Shown: positions 20,925 through 30,297, numbered from the stretch's first letter. The stretch is 64,000 nt of DNA from an uncultured Flavobacteriaceae bacterium (GCA_937136755.1 CAKZOR010000084.1:1-64000); one strand, 5' to 3'. Notes: generated by a model from the sequence alone, not told the origin. Numbers and translations: made by a program.

Positions 20925-20935
20925 GATGGGTTTTT
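20911..20935 (+). terminator. Intrinsic terminator with the lysE stop codon in its loop
   Basis: AACCCATC-CTAA-GATGGGTTTTT; TAA stop at 20922-20924 lies in the loop. Confidence 0.8.
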
Positions 20936-20943
20936 AATTTCTG

Positions 20944-21014
20944 AGGCATCGAGCAGATTCGAACTGCTGTACAAGCTTTTGCAGAGCTCTGCCTAGCCAC
21001 TCGGCCACGATGCC
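20944..21014 (-). tRNA. tRNA-Cys (GCA)
   Basis: Reverse complement GGCATCG TGGCCGAGTGGCTAGGCA GAGCT CTGCAAA AGCTT GTAC AGCAG TTCGAAT CTGCT CGATGCC T; complete cloverleaf with GCA anticodon. Confidence 0.93.
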
Positions 21015-21063
21015 TTATTCAGGATGCAAATGTAGTGCTTTTTATTATTTTAATAAACCTATA

Positions 21064-21423
21064 CTAGACTCTTTTTTCTTTAAGCACCACAGAAACTGAG
21101 GCTACATCTCCACCAATTGGGGGGTTTATTTTAGCCACAGAAACCTGTACTTTGTCTACCAAGTTAGACTGTTTAAAGATGCTTTTGATGATTCTTTGGG
21201 CCACATGTTCTAGTAATTTTGAAGGAATTTTCATTTCTTCTTTTACAATATCGTTGAGCAGTACATAATCTACCGTGTCTTCTAATTGATCTGAGGCGGT
21301 AGATTTTTTTAAGTCTGCCCACACTTTTAGTGCTACTATATAATCACTTCCTATTAAGGTTTCTTCTGCTAAACAACCGTGGTAAGCGTAAACCTTTATG
21401 TTTTTTAAATAGATCATTCCCAT
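21064..21423 (-). CDS. folB: Dihydroneopterin aldolase
   Basis: MIYLKNIKVYAYHGCLAEETLIGSDYIVALKVWADL...LEHVAQRIIKSIF. Confidence 0.9.
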   Translation of the reverse strand: MGMIYLKNIKVYAYHGCLAEETLIGSDYIVALKVWADLKKSTASDQLEDTVDYVLLNDIVKEEMKIPSKLLEHVAQRIIKSIFKQSNLVDKVQVSVAKINPPIGGDVASVSVVLKEKRV

Positions 21424-21505
21424 AATTTCAAAGATAGCAGTATACCTATAAAAACAAATGATTTATAGCGGCTAATTTCCTATTTTTGTCATAGAATAAT
21501 TTCAT

Positions 21506-23188
21506 ATGATCGAAGCAGAGAAACCCCTTAATTTTATTGAGCATATTATAGAAGACGACCTTGCGAATGGTTTTAGAAAAGACCAACTTCGTTTTAGATT
21601 TCCCCCTGAACCAAACGGTTATTTACATATGGGTCATGCCAGTTCCATATGTTTAAATTTTGGCTTAGGCAATCGTTACAACGCTCCTGTTAACCTGCGT
21701 TTTGACGACACCAATCCGGCAAAAGAAGAACAGGAATACGTAGACGCTATTAAAAAAGATGTCTCTTGGTTGGGTTTTCAATGGGATAAGGAATGTTATG
21801 CATCTGATTATTTTCAACAGCTCTACGACTGGGCTGTTGTGCTCATCAAAGAAGGAAAAGCCTATGTAGACAGCCAAACGGCAGAAGCCATAGCTACTCA
21901 AAAAGGAACCCCAACAAGCGTGGGTACCAACAGCCCTTTTAGAGATAGGTCTATCACAGAAAATATTCGTTTATTCGAAGAAATGAAAGCGGGTAAACAC
22001 GAATCAGGAACACATGTATTAAGGGCTAAGATAGATATGTCTGCCACCAATATGTTAATGAGGGACCCTATTATATATCGTATTCTTCACAAGACGCACC
22101 ACAGAACACAAAACGATTGGTGTATTTACCCCATGTATGACTGGACCCATGGAGAAAGTGATTATTTAGAGCAGGTGTCCCACTCTTTTTGTACCCTTGA
22201 ATTTGCTATGCACAGGGAATTATACGATTGGTTTTTAGACCAATTGATAGACCCTTCATTGGTAAGGCCCAAACAGAGAGAATTTGCTAGAAGAAATTTT
22301 AGCCATACTGTTGTGAGTAAAAGAAAACTCATGCAACTGGTGGAACAAGGCGTAGTAAGTGGTTGGGATGACCCAAGAATGCCCACTATTTCCGGCCTTA
22401 GAAGAAGGGGTTATACCCCAGAATCTATTGTTGCTTTTGCCAACACTATAGGAATTGCCAAGAGGGAAAACGTGGTAGACGTATCGCTTTTAGATTTTAC
22501 TTTAAGAGAACATTTAAATAGGGTGGCACCAAGAGTGATGGGTGTTTTAAACCCGTTGAAATTAGTCATTACGAATTACCCAGAAGGTCAAGAAGAACTT
22601 CTTGTGGCTGAAAATAATCAAGAAGATGACAGTGCCGGAACAAGGGAACTCCCTTTTTCTAAACACCTTTTTATAGAGCAGGAAGATTTTAAAGAAGAAG
22701 GCAATAGAAAGTTTTTTAGGCTTAAGTTGGGTGGAGAAGTGCGCCTTAAGAACGGTTATATCATAAAAGCAGCATCTTGCACAAAAGACGCCAAAGGAAA
22801 CATCACAGAGGTACAATGTACTTATGATCCTTTGAGTAAAAGTGGTAGTGGTACTGAAGAGAGTTTGAGGAAAGTTAAGGGAACCTTACATTGGGTTTCC
22901 CAGAAACACGCTTTAACAGCGAAGGTTCGTTTATATGATAGGCTTTTTACGGATCCTACTCCAGATGCCCACAAAGACAAAGACTTTATGGATTTTATCA
23001 ATCCAAACTCCTTAGAAGAAATAACTGCCTATGTAGAACCTAGTCTCGCATCTGCAAAGGTGGGAGATAAGTTTCAGTTTCAAAGAATCGGATACTTTGT
23101 GGTAGATCAAGACAGTAGTTCTGATCAATTGGTTTTTAATAAAACGACAGGACTCAGAGATACTTGGTCTAAACTAGACGCTTCTTAG
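21506..23188 (+). CDS. glnS: Glutaminyl-tRNA synthetase
   Basis: RFRFPPEPNGYLHMGHASSICLNFGLG (HIGH-like), VVSKRKLMQLVEQGVVSGWDDPRMPTISGLRRRG (KMSKS-like). Confidence 0.95.
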   Translation: MIEAEKPLNFIEHIIEDDLANGFRKDQLRFRFPPEPNGYLHMGHASSICLNFGLGNRYNAPVNLRFDDTNPAKEEQEYVDAIKKDVSWLGFQWDKECYASDYFQQLYDWAVVLIKEGKAYVDSQTAEAIATQKGTPTSVGTNSPFRDRSITENIRLFEEMKAGKHESGTHVLRAKIDMSATNMLMRDPIIYRILHKTHHRTQNDWCIYPMYDWTHGESDYLEQVSHSFCTLEFAMHRELYDWFLDQLIDPSLVRPKQREFARRNFSHTVVSKRKLMQLVEQGVVSGWDDPRMPTISGLRRRGYTPESIVAFANTIGIAKRENVVDVSLLDFTLREHLNRVAPRVMGVLNPLKLVITNYPEGQEELLVAENNQEDDSAGTRELPFSKHLFIEQEDFKEEGNRKFFRLKLGGEVRLKNGYIIKAASCTKDAKGNITEVQCTYDPLSKSGSGTEESLRKVKGTLHWVSQKHALTAKVRLYDRLFTDPTPDAHKDKDFMDFINPNSLEEITAYVEPSLASAKVGDKFQFQRIGYFVVDQDSSSDQLVFNKTTGLRDTWSKLDAS

Positions 23189-23206
23189 CGGTAACAACAT
23201 ATCATT

Positions 23207-23236
23207 AAAAAAGGGGCTGTAAAGCCCCTTTTTTTT
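23207..23236 (+). terminator. Intrinsic terminator after glnS
   Basis: AAAAAGGGGCT-GTAA-AGCCCCTTTTTTTT. Confidence 0.85.
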
Positions 23237-23254
23237 GCCCTATGCCTGTGGTAT

Positions 23255-24208
23255 TTAGGTATCGCCGTTTTCTGTTTTCTTTTGGTTTATGGTTAATGCT
23301 TTTTGTTCTTTCATAGCCTCACCAATTTGATTGCTTGCTGTAAAAGACGCCACCATATTATTGAGCATATCACTTCCAGCTTGTGGAGAGTTGGGCAGTA
23401 AGATAAGATTTGTGTTTGTTGCCTCTCCAATAGATTGAAGGGTGTCGTAATGCTGGGTTACTACAATTAGCGCAGAGGCTTCTTGTGAATTAATCCCCAC
23501 TTTATTCAGCACTTCTACAGATTCTTCTAGGCCTCGGGCAATTTCCCTTCTTTGGTCTGCTATACCCTGCCCTTGAAGCCTTTTACTCTCTGCTTCTGCT
23601 TTTGCTTTTTCTACGATGAGAATTCTTGCTGCGTCTCCCTCAAATTGTGCTGCAATTTTCTCTCTTTCAGAAGCATTAATTCTATTCATAGCCTCTTTTA
23701 CTTGGCTATCGGGATCAATGTCAGTAACTAAGGTTTTAATAATGTCATAGCCATAGTCTAGCATGGCGTCTTGTAGCTCTGATTTAACCGCTATAGCAAT
23801 GTCGTCTTTTTTAACAAAAACGTCGTCTAGCTTCATCTTAGGCACCTCTGCGCGCACTACGTCAAATACATATGAGGTAATTTGATCGTGCGGATACTCT
23901 AGTTTGTAAAACGCTTCGTAAACTTTTTCTCTAATAACAACGTATTGCACTGAAACTTTGAGCTTTACAAAAACGTCGTCTTTGGTTTTTGTCTCTACAA
24001 TCACATCTAATTGTTGAATTTTTAAGCCTACCCTTGCGACAATCCTGTCTACAAAAGGAATTTTTAAATGAAGCCCAGAAGTTCGAATAGAGTGGAAACG
24101 CCCAAAACGCTCTACAATAGCTGCTGTCTGTTGTTTTACGGTGAAAAAGGATCTCAGAAACCCTAAAAAAAGAAGGAGCCCTAGAAAAATTAATACATAT
24201 TGTTCCAT
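23255..24208 (-). CDS. SPFH/Band-7 (stomatin-like, QmcA-type) membrane protein
   Basis: VKQQTAAIVERFGRFHSIRTSGLHLKIPFVDRIVARVGLKIQQLDVIVETKTKDDVFVKL...AMNRINASEREKIAAQFEGDAARI. Confidence 0.92.
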   Translation of the reverse strand: MEQYVLIFLGLLLFLGFLRSFFTVKQQTAAIVERFGRFHSIRTSGLHLKIPFVDRIVARVGLKIQQLDVIVETKTKDDVFVKLKVSVQYVVIREKVYEAFYKLEYPHDQITSYVFDVVRAEVPKMKLDDVFVKKDDIAIAVKSELQDAMLDYGYDIIKTLVTDIDPDSQVKEAMNRINASEREKIAAQFEGDAARILIVEKAKAEAESKRLQGQGIADQRREIARGLEESVEVLNKVGINSQEASALIVVTQHYDTLQSIGEATNTNLILLPNSPQAGSDMLNNMVASFTASNQIGEAMKEQKALTINQKKTENGDT

Positions 24209-24340
24209 TGGTGGTATTGTTTTAAATGATACATAAAAGATACAAAAAAAGCAGTGCTGTTACTAATAACTGCCGTTGATAGGAATATAGCTGCTTTTAA
24301 TGGATATTGTGTAAATAAATTCGTTAGTTGCGTAAATAAT

Positions 24341-25861
24341 TTAAAGATCATTTGCTGCATTTTCCAGCGCAAGAATCCTTTCAATACAACGGTCCTTGCC
24401 CAACACTTCCATAATATCAAATACATGGGGACCACTGAGTGCGCCTACTAATGCCAAGCGAAGCGGAGGCATTACGGCGCCAAAAGAAAGCGACTGCTCA
24501 GCGATATAATTTTTTATAGTCAGCTCTAGGGCAGCGCTGCTAAAATCTGTTTGGCCTTTAATAATTTCTGTCAGCGCAGCTACAATTTGAGGGGTGTTTT
24601 CTTTCCACTGCTTTTTAAGCGCCTTTTGATCGTAGCTAGTAGGATCCACAAAAAAGTAGGCAGACAATTCAATGAGTTCATGGGTAAAAGCAGCACGTTC
24701 TTTTACCAGATCTATGATGGTCTCTAGAACACGATCACTTTTATCTTCAACAGCCGCTACACCAAATGCTGCAAGGGTATCTTTTTTAAATTCGGGTAGA
24801 ATTTTTGCTGCAGTAGCCATTTGTAGGTATTGCTGGTTGAACCATTTTGTTTTTTCAGGATCAAATCTAGCACCCGATTTTTGGACCCGCTCCAATTCAA
24901 AAGTGGCCACCAATTCATCCAGACCAAACAATTCTTGTTCCGTGCCTGGATTCCAACCCAACAAGGCTAAAAAGTTTATGACCGCTTCTGGAAAATAACC
25001 CGCTTCTTTATATCCTTCAGAGTTTAACCAAGCCAAAGGAAACACCGGAAAACCGCCTTTTTCTCCATCTCTTTTACTCAGCTTTCCTTTTCCTGTTGGC
25101 TTCATGATCAGGGGTAGGTGTGCAAACTTAGGAGCCTCCCAACCAAATGCTTGGTACAATTGAATATGTAAGGCCAGAGAGGGCAACCACTCTTCCCCTC
25201 TAATGACATGACTGATCTGCATGAGGTGGTCGTCTACCACATTAGCCAGGTGATAGGTAGGCATTCCGTCGCTTTTAAAGAGCACCTTGTCGTCTAAAGT
25301 ATCCGTTTTAAAAGAAACAGACCCTCTAATGATATCAGAGGTAGTAATGCTGGTGTTTTCGGGTGTTTTAAAACGTACCACATAGGGTGTTCCTGCCGCA
25401 ATTTTCGAAGCCGTTTCTTCTTTCGAAAGGCTGAGACTGTTGTCCAGCTTTAACCTATTGTGAGCATTGTAGATAAATGTTTTTCCTTTAGACTCATGAT
25501 CCGTTCTATGAAAATTGAGCGATTCAGGCGTATCAAATGCGTAATAAGCCGCCCCTTTTTCTACAAGGGTGTTTACATAAGCGGCATAACTGTCTTTTCT
25601 TTCACTTTGTCTGTATGGGCCAAAGTTACCTGCCTTGTTAGGACCTTCATCGTAAGGTATTCCAGCCCAATTTAATGCCTCTTCTATATATTCTTCTGCA
25701 CCATCTACAAAACGAGTTTGGTCCGTATCTTCTATTCTTAAGATAAAATCTCCCCCGTGTTTTTTGGCAAATAAATAATTGAAAAGGGCCGTTCTTAACC
25801 CACCAATATGAAGCCCACCTGTTGGACTAGGCGCAAAACGCACCCTAACTTTCTCAGTCAT
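24341..25861 (-). CDS. gltX: Glutamyl-tRNA synthetase
   Basis: MTEKVRVRFAPSPTGGLHIGGLRTALFNYLFAKK, KLSKRDGEKGG; ORF-track start (25903) trimmed to the conserved Met. Confidence 0.95.
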   Translation of the reverse strand: MTEKVRVRFAPSPTGGLHIGGLRTALFNYLFAKKHGGDFILRIEDTDQTRFVDGAEEYIEEALNWAGIPYDEGPNKAGNFGPYRQSERKDSYAAYVNTLVEKGAAYYAFDTPESLNFHRTDHESKGKTFIYNAHNRLKLDNSLSLSKEETASKIAAGTPYVVRFKTPENTSITTSDIIRGSVSFKTDTLDDKVLFKSDGMPTYHLANVVDDHLMQISHVIRGEEWLPSLALHIQLYQAFGWEAPKFAHLPLIMKPTGKGKLSKRDGEKGGFPVFPLAWLNSEGYKEAGYFPEAVINFLALLGWNPGTEQELFGLDELVATFELERVQKSGARFDPEKTKWFNQQYLQMATAAKILPEFKKDTLAAFGVAAVEDKSDRVLETIIDLVKERAAFTHELIELSAYFFVDPTSYDQKALKKQWKENTPQIVAALTEIIKGQTDFSSAALELTIKNYIAEQSLSFGAVMPPLRLALVGALSGPHVFDIMEVLGKDRCIERILALENAANDL

Positions 25862-25988
25862 GTTCTCTTTTTTATTGGGGCAAAGATACTTCAAGTGTCG
25901 CAACCATCCATAATGGATTGCGTTGAATTTTAATGCTCCAATACAGCTCCAACTGCAGTAAGTGATTATTTTTTATTAAAAAACAACT

Positions 25989-27068
25989 TTAACGGGCCTT
26001 TGCCAAGGCCTTCATCGCTTCAGGCACCCTTGGATTCATCAGTTTAAACCAAAGAGGCGGAAACAAGGAAATGACCATTGAGGTAGGGTAACCAAAGGGC
26101 ATTTGCGGCGCCTCTTCCCTACACACCAAGCTTTGGTATTTTTTAGAGGCCATATAGTGGTGGTCGCTGTGGCGGGTAAGTTCATACAGCACAATTCTAC
26201 CAATAATATGGTTGGAATTCCAAGAGTGAATGGCGCGAACTGCTTCATAGCGTCCCTGGTCATTTTTAGACCTAAGCAAGCCGTAATGTTCTATATAATT
26301 AACCGTTTCAAGTAGTATAAAGCCCACCACGCCAGCGGTGAGCATCAGCAAAGCGGTATTAATATTAAACACAAACCAAATAGTGACTAAATACACCAAT
26401 TGTAGTATAGTGTACCACATCATATCATTATATATACTCCAAAATCCCCAGCCATTTTCTCTATTGCGTTTGCCTTGAATTTTCCATGCATTGGCATATT
26501 GCCTGCTCACACTGCTGATCCAAAATCCATAGACACTTTGCTGGTATTGAGCCGTAGCAGGGTCCTCTTTGGTGGCCGCATAAGTGTGGTGTCCCCAGTT
26601 GTGTTCTATAAAGAAGTGCATATAAAAGCTGGGTAAGAGCAATGCTTTTGCGAGGGTCTTCTCTACACTATTTTTTCTATGGCCCAGTTCGTGGGCTACA
26701 TTAATTCCGTTGGTTCCTAGGGAAACCCCCAGCGAAAAGACTAAACCACAAGTCTCAAAGGCGCTCAATGCTCCATGGTATAATTCAAGAGCCGTCCACC
26801 CGACTAAGGCATAGACAATAGGTAGATTTACATACAATAGATAGTCATATATTTTGCGCACTTTTTTAAGTACTACAATTTCTTTGGGGTCATTTCTAGC
26901 ATCTTCTTTGAGTACGATTTCTAATAAAGGGATTATTCCAAATGCATAAATGAGTGCCGCAAAAGAAAACGGCCCTTTAAAATATAACGCTAAGGCTGTG
27001 GCCATTGGAATGGTATAGGCCGCTAAGTATTTAAATGAGGTCATTTTTTTTATTTCTAAGTTACACAT
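25989..27068 (-). CDS. alkB: Alkane 1-monooxygenase (AlkB-type membrane fatty-acid-desaturase superfamily)
   Basis: Three His boxes: HELGHR, HNWGHH, HSDHHYMASKKYQ; start may be internal at MTSFKYL. Confidence 0.85.
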   Translation of the reverse strand: MCNLEIKKMTSFKYLAAYTIPMATALALYFKGPFSFAALIYAFGIIPLLEIVLKEDARNDPKEIVVLKKVRKIYDYLLYVNLPIVYALVGWTALELYHGALSAFETCGLVFSLGVSLGTNGINVAHELGHRKNSVEKTLAKALLLPSFYMHFFIEHNWGHHTYAATKEDPATAQYQQSVYGFWISSVSRQYANAWKIQGKRNRENGWGFWSIYNDMMWYTILQLVYLVTIWFVFNINTALLMLTAGVVGFILLETVNYIEHYGLLRSKNDQGRYEAVRAIHSWNSNHIIGRIVLYELTRHSDHHYMASKKYQSLVCREEAPQMPFGYPTSMVISLFPPLWFKLMNPRVPEAMKALAKAR

Positions 27069-27115
27069 TTTTAGGAATCTAATCGCTTATGCTTACCTTT
27101 GCCAAAAATTTGCTG

Positions 27116-27535
27116 GTGATAGATTTTAATTTTATTGACGTACCTCCCATTGAAAATGACCAACCTTTTTTGGATTGGTTGTTAAGGGTGGCTGAATCTG
27201 AAGGCTATAGCCTATCTGCATTGACCTATATTTTTTGTAATGACCAATATTTGTTAGGGCTCAATCAAACTTATCTTTCACACGACACCCTAACAGATAT
27301 TATTACCTTTGATTATGTAGAGGGCACTTCTGTCTCTGGGGATATTTTTATTTCAGTAGACCGTCTTAAAGAAAACGCAGCAATTTTTAAAGTCTCCTTT
27401 GAAGAAGAACGCTTAAGGGTTATGGCCCATGGCCTTCTTCATTTAATGGGTTATAAAGACAAAACCACTGAGGATCAGCTAGTTATGTCCAATAAAGAAA
27501 ATGAAAAAATTAAAATGTTCCACGTGGAACAATAG
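27116..27535 (+). CDS. ybeY: Endoribonuclease YbeY
   Basis: LTDIITFDYVEGTSVSGDIFISVDR...RVMAHGLLHLMGYKDKT; GTG start proposed at 27116 because TACCTTTG (-7 box, 27094-27101) falls inside the ORF-track extension from 27089. Confidence 0.85.
   Translation: MIDFNFIDVPPIENDQPFLDWLLRVAESEGYSLSALTYIFCNDQYLLGLNQTYLSHDTLTDIITFDYVEGTSVSGDIFISVDRLKENAAIFKVSFEEERLRVMAHGLLHLMGYKDKTTEDQLVMSNKENEKIKMFHVEQ
27516..27531. promoter_or_regulatory. parS-type ParB binding site (16-bp perfect palindrome)
   Basis: TGTTCCACGTGGAACA, overlapping the last codons of ybeY (MFHVEQ*). Confidence 0.85.
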
Positions 27536-27540
27536 TTGTT

Positions 27541-29409
27541 ATGTTTCAAGAAAAGTACGATGTAATTGTAGTAGGTGGTGGTCATGCCGGTGCTGAGGCT
27601 GCTGCCGCAGCTGCCAATATGGGTTCAAGCACCCTATTGGTTACTATGAACCTTCAGTCTATTGGTCAGATGTCCTGCAACCCAGCCATGGGTGGTATTG
27701 CCAAGGGTCAAATAGTGAGAGAGATAGACGCCCTAGGCGGTTATAGTGGGATTGTATCTGACCTTTCAGCCATTCAGTTTAAAATGCTCAATAAATCAAA
27801 GGGCCCTGCTATGTGGAGCCCAAGAACTCAGAACGATAGAATGCGCTTTGCAGAAGAATGGCGTTTGGCCTTGGAGCGTACGCCTAATGTAGATTTTTAT
27901 CAGGACATGGTCTCTTCTCTTATTATAGAAGGCAACACAGTGACTGGAGTGAAAACATCTTTAGGCATTCCCATTTACGGTAAGGCTGTTGTATTGACAA
28001 ACGGCACTTTCCTCAATGGGCTAATTCATATTGGTGAACGTCAGCTTGGAGGTGGTCGTGCTGGTGAAAAAGCTTCTACCGGCATTACAGAGCAATTAGT
28101 TGCCCTTGGCTTCGAATCTGGAAGAATGAAGACGGGAACGCCTCCTCGAGTAGACGGAAGGTCGTTAGATTATTCTGTAATGATCCCTCAGCCGGGCGAT
28201 GCCCTTCCTGAAAAATTCTCATATACCAATACAACATCGCTCACCACTCAAAGGGACTGTCATATGACGCATACCTCCTCATTGGTCCATGATCTGTTGA
28301 GAGAAGGTTTTGATAGGTCTCCTATGTTTAATGGATCTATTCAGAGTTTAGGTCCTAGGTATTGTCCTTCTATTGAAGACAAAATAAATAGGTTTGCAGA
28401 CAAAGACAGCCACCAACTTTTTGTAGAACCTGAGGGCTGGGACACTGTTGAAGTTTATGTAAATGGTTTCTCTACGTCCCTACCAGAAGACGTTCAATAC
28501 AAAGCTTTACGATCTGTAAAAGGTTTTGAAAATGTGAAGTTTTTTAGACCAGGCTACGCTATTGAATACGATTACTTTCCACCTACACAACTCACCCACA
28601 CCTTAGAGACAAAATTGATAGATGGTTTATTTTTTGCCGGCCAGATAAATGGAACAACGGGTTATGAAGAAGCTGCTTCACAAGGTTTAATGGCAGGGAT
28701 AAATGCTGCTTTAAAAGTTCAAGAAAAACCGCCCTTTACCCTCCAAAGAGATGAGGCTTATATAGGTGTTTTAATAGATGACCTTATTACCAAAGGAACA
28801 GATGAGCCTTATAGAATGTTCACTTCTAGGGCAGAGTACAGAACGCTTTTAAGACAAGACAATGCAGATTTTAGGTTAACACCTATGGGTCATGCTATAG
28901 GTTTGGCCTCTGAAGAAAGGCTTAAGGCTATGGAATTAAAGGCAACAGCATCTGAAAACCTAGTCTCTTTTTTTAAAGAAACCTCTGTTAAACCTGCCGA
29001 GATTAATGATCAATTGGCCTCGGTAGATTCTGCCCCCATTGCACAATCAGGCAAATTGTTTAAAGTATTTTCAAGACCCAATGTCACTATGGATCATATG
29101 CTTTCTGTAGACAGTGTAGGTGCCTATGTTCGTGAAAATAATTTCTCAAGAGAAGTCTTAGAGCAAGCAGAGATTCAAATAAAGTACGCAGGATATATTG
29201 AGAAAGAAAAAAACAATGCAGACAAATTACAGCGCCTAGAACATGTAAAAATTCCCGCAGATTTTGATTATTCACTTTTGAAATCGCTTTCATATGAAGC
29301 CCGTGAAAAGCTTCAAGAAATTCAACCTGTGAGTATTGCGCAAGCGTCCAGAATCTCAGGAGTTTCTCCTTCTGATATTTCTGTTTTATTGGTGTTTTTA
29401 GGAAGATAG
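27541..29409 (+). CDS. mnmG: tRNA uridine-5-carboxymethylaminomethyl(34) synthesis enzyme MnmG (GidA)
   Basis: YDVIVVGGGHAGAEAAAAAANMGSSTLLVTMNLQSIGQMSCNPAMGGIAKGQIVREIDALGG. Confidence 0.97.
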   Translation: MFQEKYDVIVVGGGHAGAEAAAAAANMGSSTLLVTMNLQSIGQMSCNPAMGGIAKGQIVREIDALGGYSGIVSDLSAIQFKMLNKSKGPAMWSPRTQNDRMRFAEEWRLALERTPNVDFYQDMVSSLIIEGNTVTGVKTSLGIPIYGKAVVLTNGTFLNGLIHIGERQLGGGRAGEKASTGITEQLVALGFESGRMKTGTPPRVDGRSLDYSVMIPQPGDALPEKFSYTNTTSLTTQRDCHMTHTSSLVHDLLREGFDRSPMFNGSIQSLGPRYCPSIEDKINRFADKDSHQLFVEPEGWDTVEVYVNGFSTSLPEDVQYKALRSVKGFENVKFFRPGYAIEYDYFPPTQLTHTLETKLIDGLFFAGQINGTTGYEEAASQGLMAGINAALKVQEKPPFTLQRDEAYIGVLIDDLITKGTDEPYRMFTSRAEYRTLLRQDNADFRLTPMGHAIGLASEERLKAMELKATASENLVSFFKETSVKPAEINDQLASVDSAPIAQSGKLFKVFSRPNVTMDHMLSVDSVGAYVRENNFSREVLEQAEIQIKYAGYIEKEKNNADKLQRLEHVKIPADFDYSLLKSLSYEAREKLQEIQPVSIAQASRISGVSPSDISVLLVFLGR

Positions 29410-29416
29410 TTTTTTG

Positions 29417-29432
29417 TGTTCCACGTGGAACA
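29417..29432. promoter_or_regulatory. parS-type ParB binding site (16-bp perfect palindrome)
   Basis: TGTTCCACGTGGAACA, identical to the site at 27516; just downstream of mnmG. Confidence 0.85.
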
Positions 29433-29451
29433 ATATTATTTTAATACCCAA

Positions 29452-30297
29452 ATGCTTAAAAGAAAAGAGCGGTTTCCCTTAGAGGTTTTAGACCACGCAC
29501 ATAGCAAAGAAACGTTTAGCGTGGCCTATGTGCCAGGTTTAGAGGTGCTTCAGACTGCGCCTATTCCAGCTGAAATAGCGACCTATTATCCTGAAGACAA
29601 TTACATTTCTCATCAGAACAATAAACGCAGTTTAACAGATAGATTGTATGCGATAGCTAAAAATTATCAATTAAAAAAGAAGGCTGCCTTATTAGAAAAA
29701 CATTGCCATGGTCCAAAGAAATTTTTAGACTTTGGCGCCGGTTCTGGTGCTTTAGTGTCTTATCTAAAAAACAGGCAGTGGCATGCTTTAGGGGTAGAAC
29801 CCAATAAAAATGCTAGGGCTGTTGCTTTGGAAAATAATTGTGTTTTACACCCTTCTTTAGACAACATACCAAAGCAAGAATTCTCTGTAATATCGCTCTG
29901 GCATGTTTTAGAGCACTTACCTCATTACGAACAAAGCCTTCAGGAATTATTAGGTGTATTGGCGCCTGGAGGGAAACTCATTATTGCAGTGCCTAATTAT
30001 AATTCATGGGACGCAAAACATTACGGACCCTATTGGGCTGCCTATGATGTTCCAAGGCATTTATGGCATTTTTCTCAAGGAGGCATAAAAAAAATGGCAG
30101 TCAAAAACGGTCTGTCTTTGGAAGAAACCAGACCAATGCTCTTAGACGCTTTTTATGTGTCTTTGTTATCTGAAAGATACGCTCAAAAAAGAACCCCTTT
30201 GTTTAGCGCCTTTTTTAAAGGTCTTTATTCTAATTTATCTGCTTTAAGGTCAAAAGAGTATTCCTCTCTAGTATATGTATTAAAAAAACCAGAATAA
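29452..30297 (+). CDS. Class I SAM-dependent methyltransferase
   Basis: KFLDFGAGSGALVSYLKNRQWHALGVEPNKNARAVA...ISLWHVLEHLPHYEQSLQELLGVLAPGGKLIIAVPN; start moved from GTG 29416 (inside parS) to ATG 29452. Confidence 0.85.
   Translation: MLKRKERFPLEVLDHAHSKETFSVAYVPGLEVLQTAPIPAEIATYYPEDNYISHQNNKRSLTDRLYAIAKNYQLKKKAALLEKHCHGPKKFLDFGAGSGALVSYLKNRQWHALGVEPNKNARAVALENNCVLHPSLDNIPKQEFSVISLWHVLEHLPHYEQSLQELLGVLAPGGKLIIAVPNYNSWDAKHYGPYWAAYDVPRHLWHFSQGGIKKMAVKNGLSLEETRPMLLDAFYVSLLSERYAQKRTPLFSAFFKGLYSNLSALRSKEYSSLVYVLKKPE

Noticed and set aside
24672-24998. Plus-strand ORF of 108 aa opposite gltX
   Set aside because: Antisense shadow ORF with no family resemblance.
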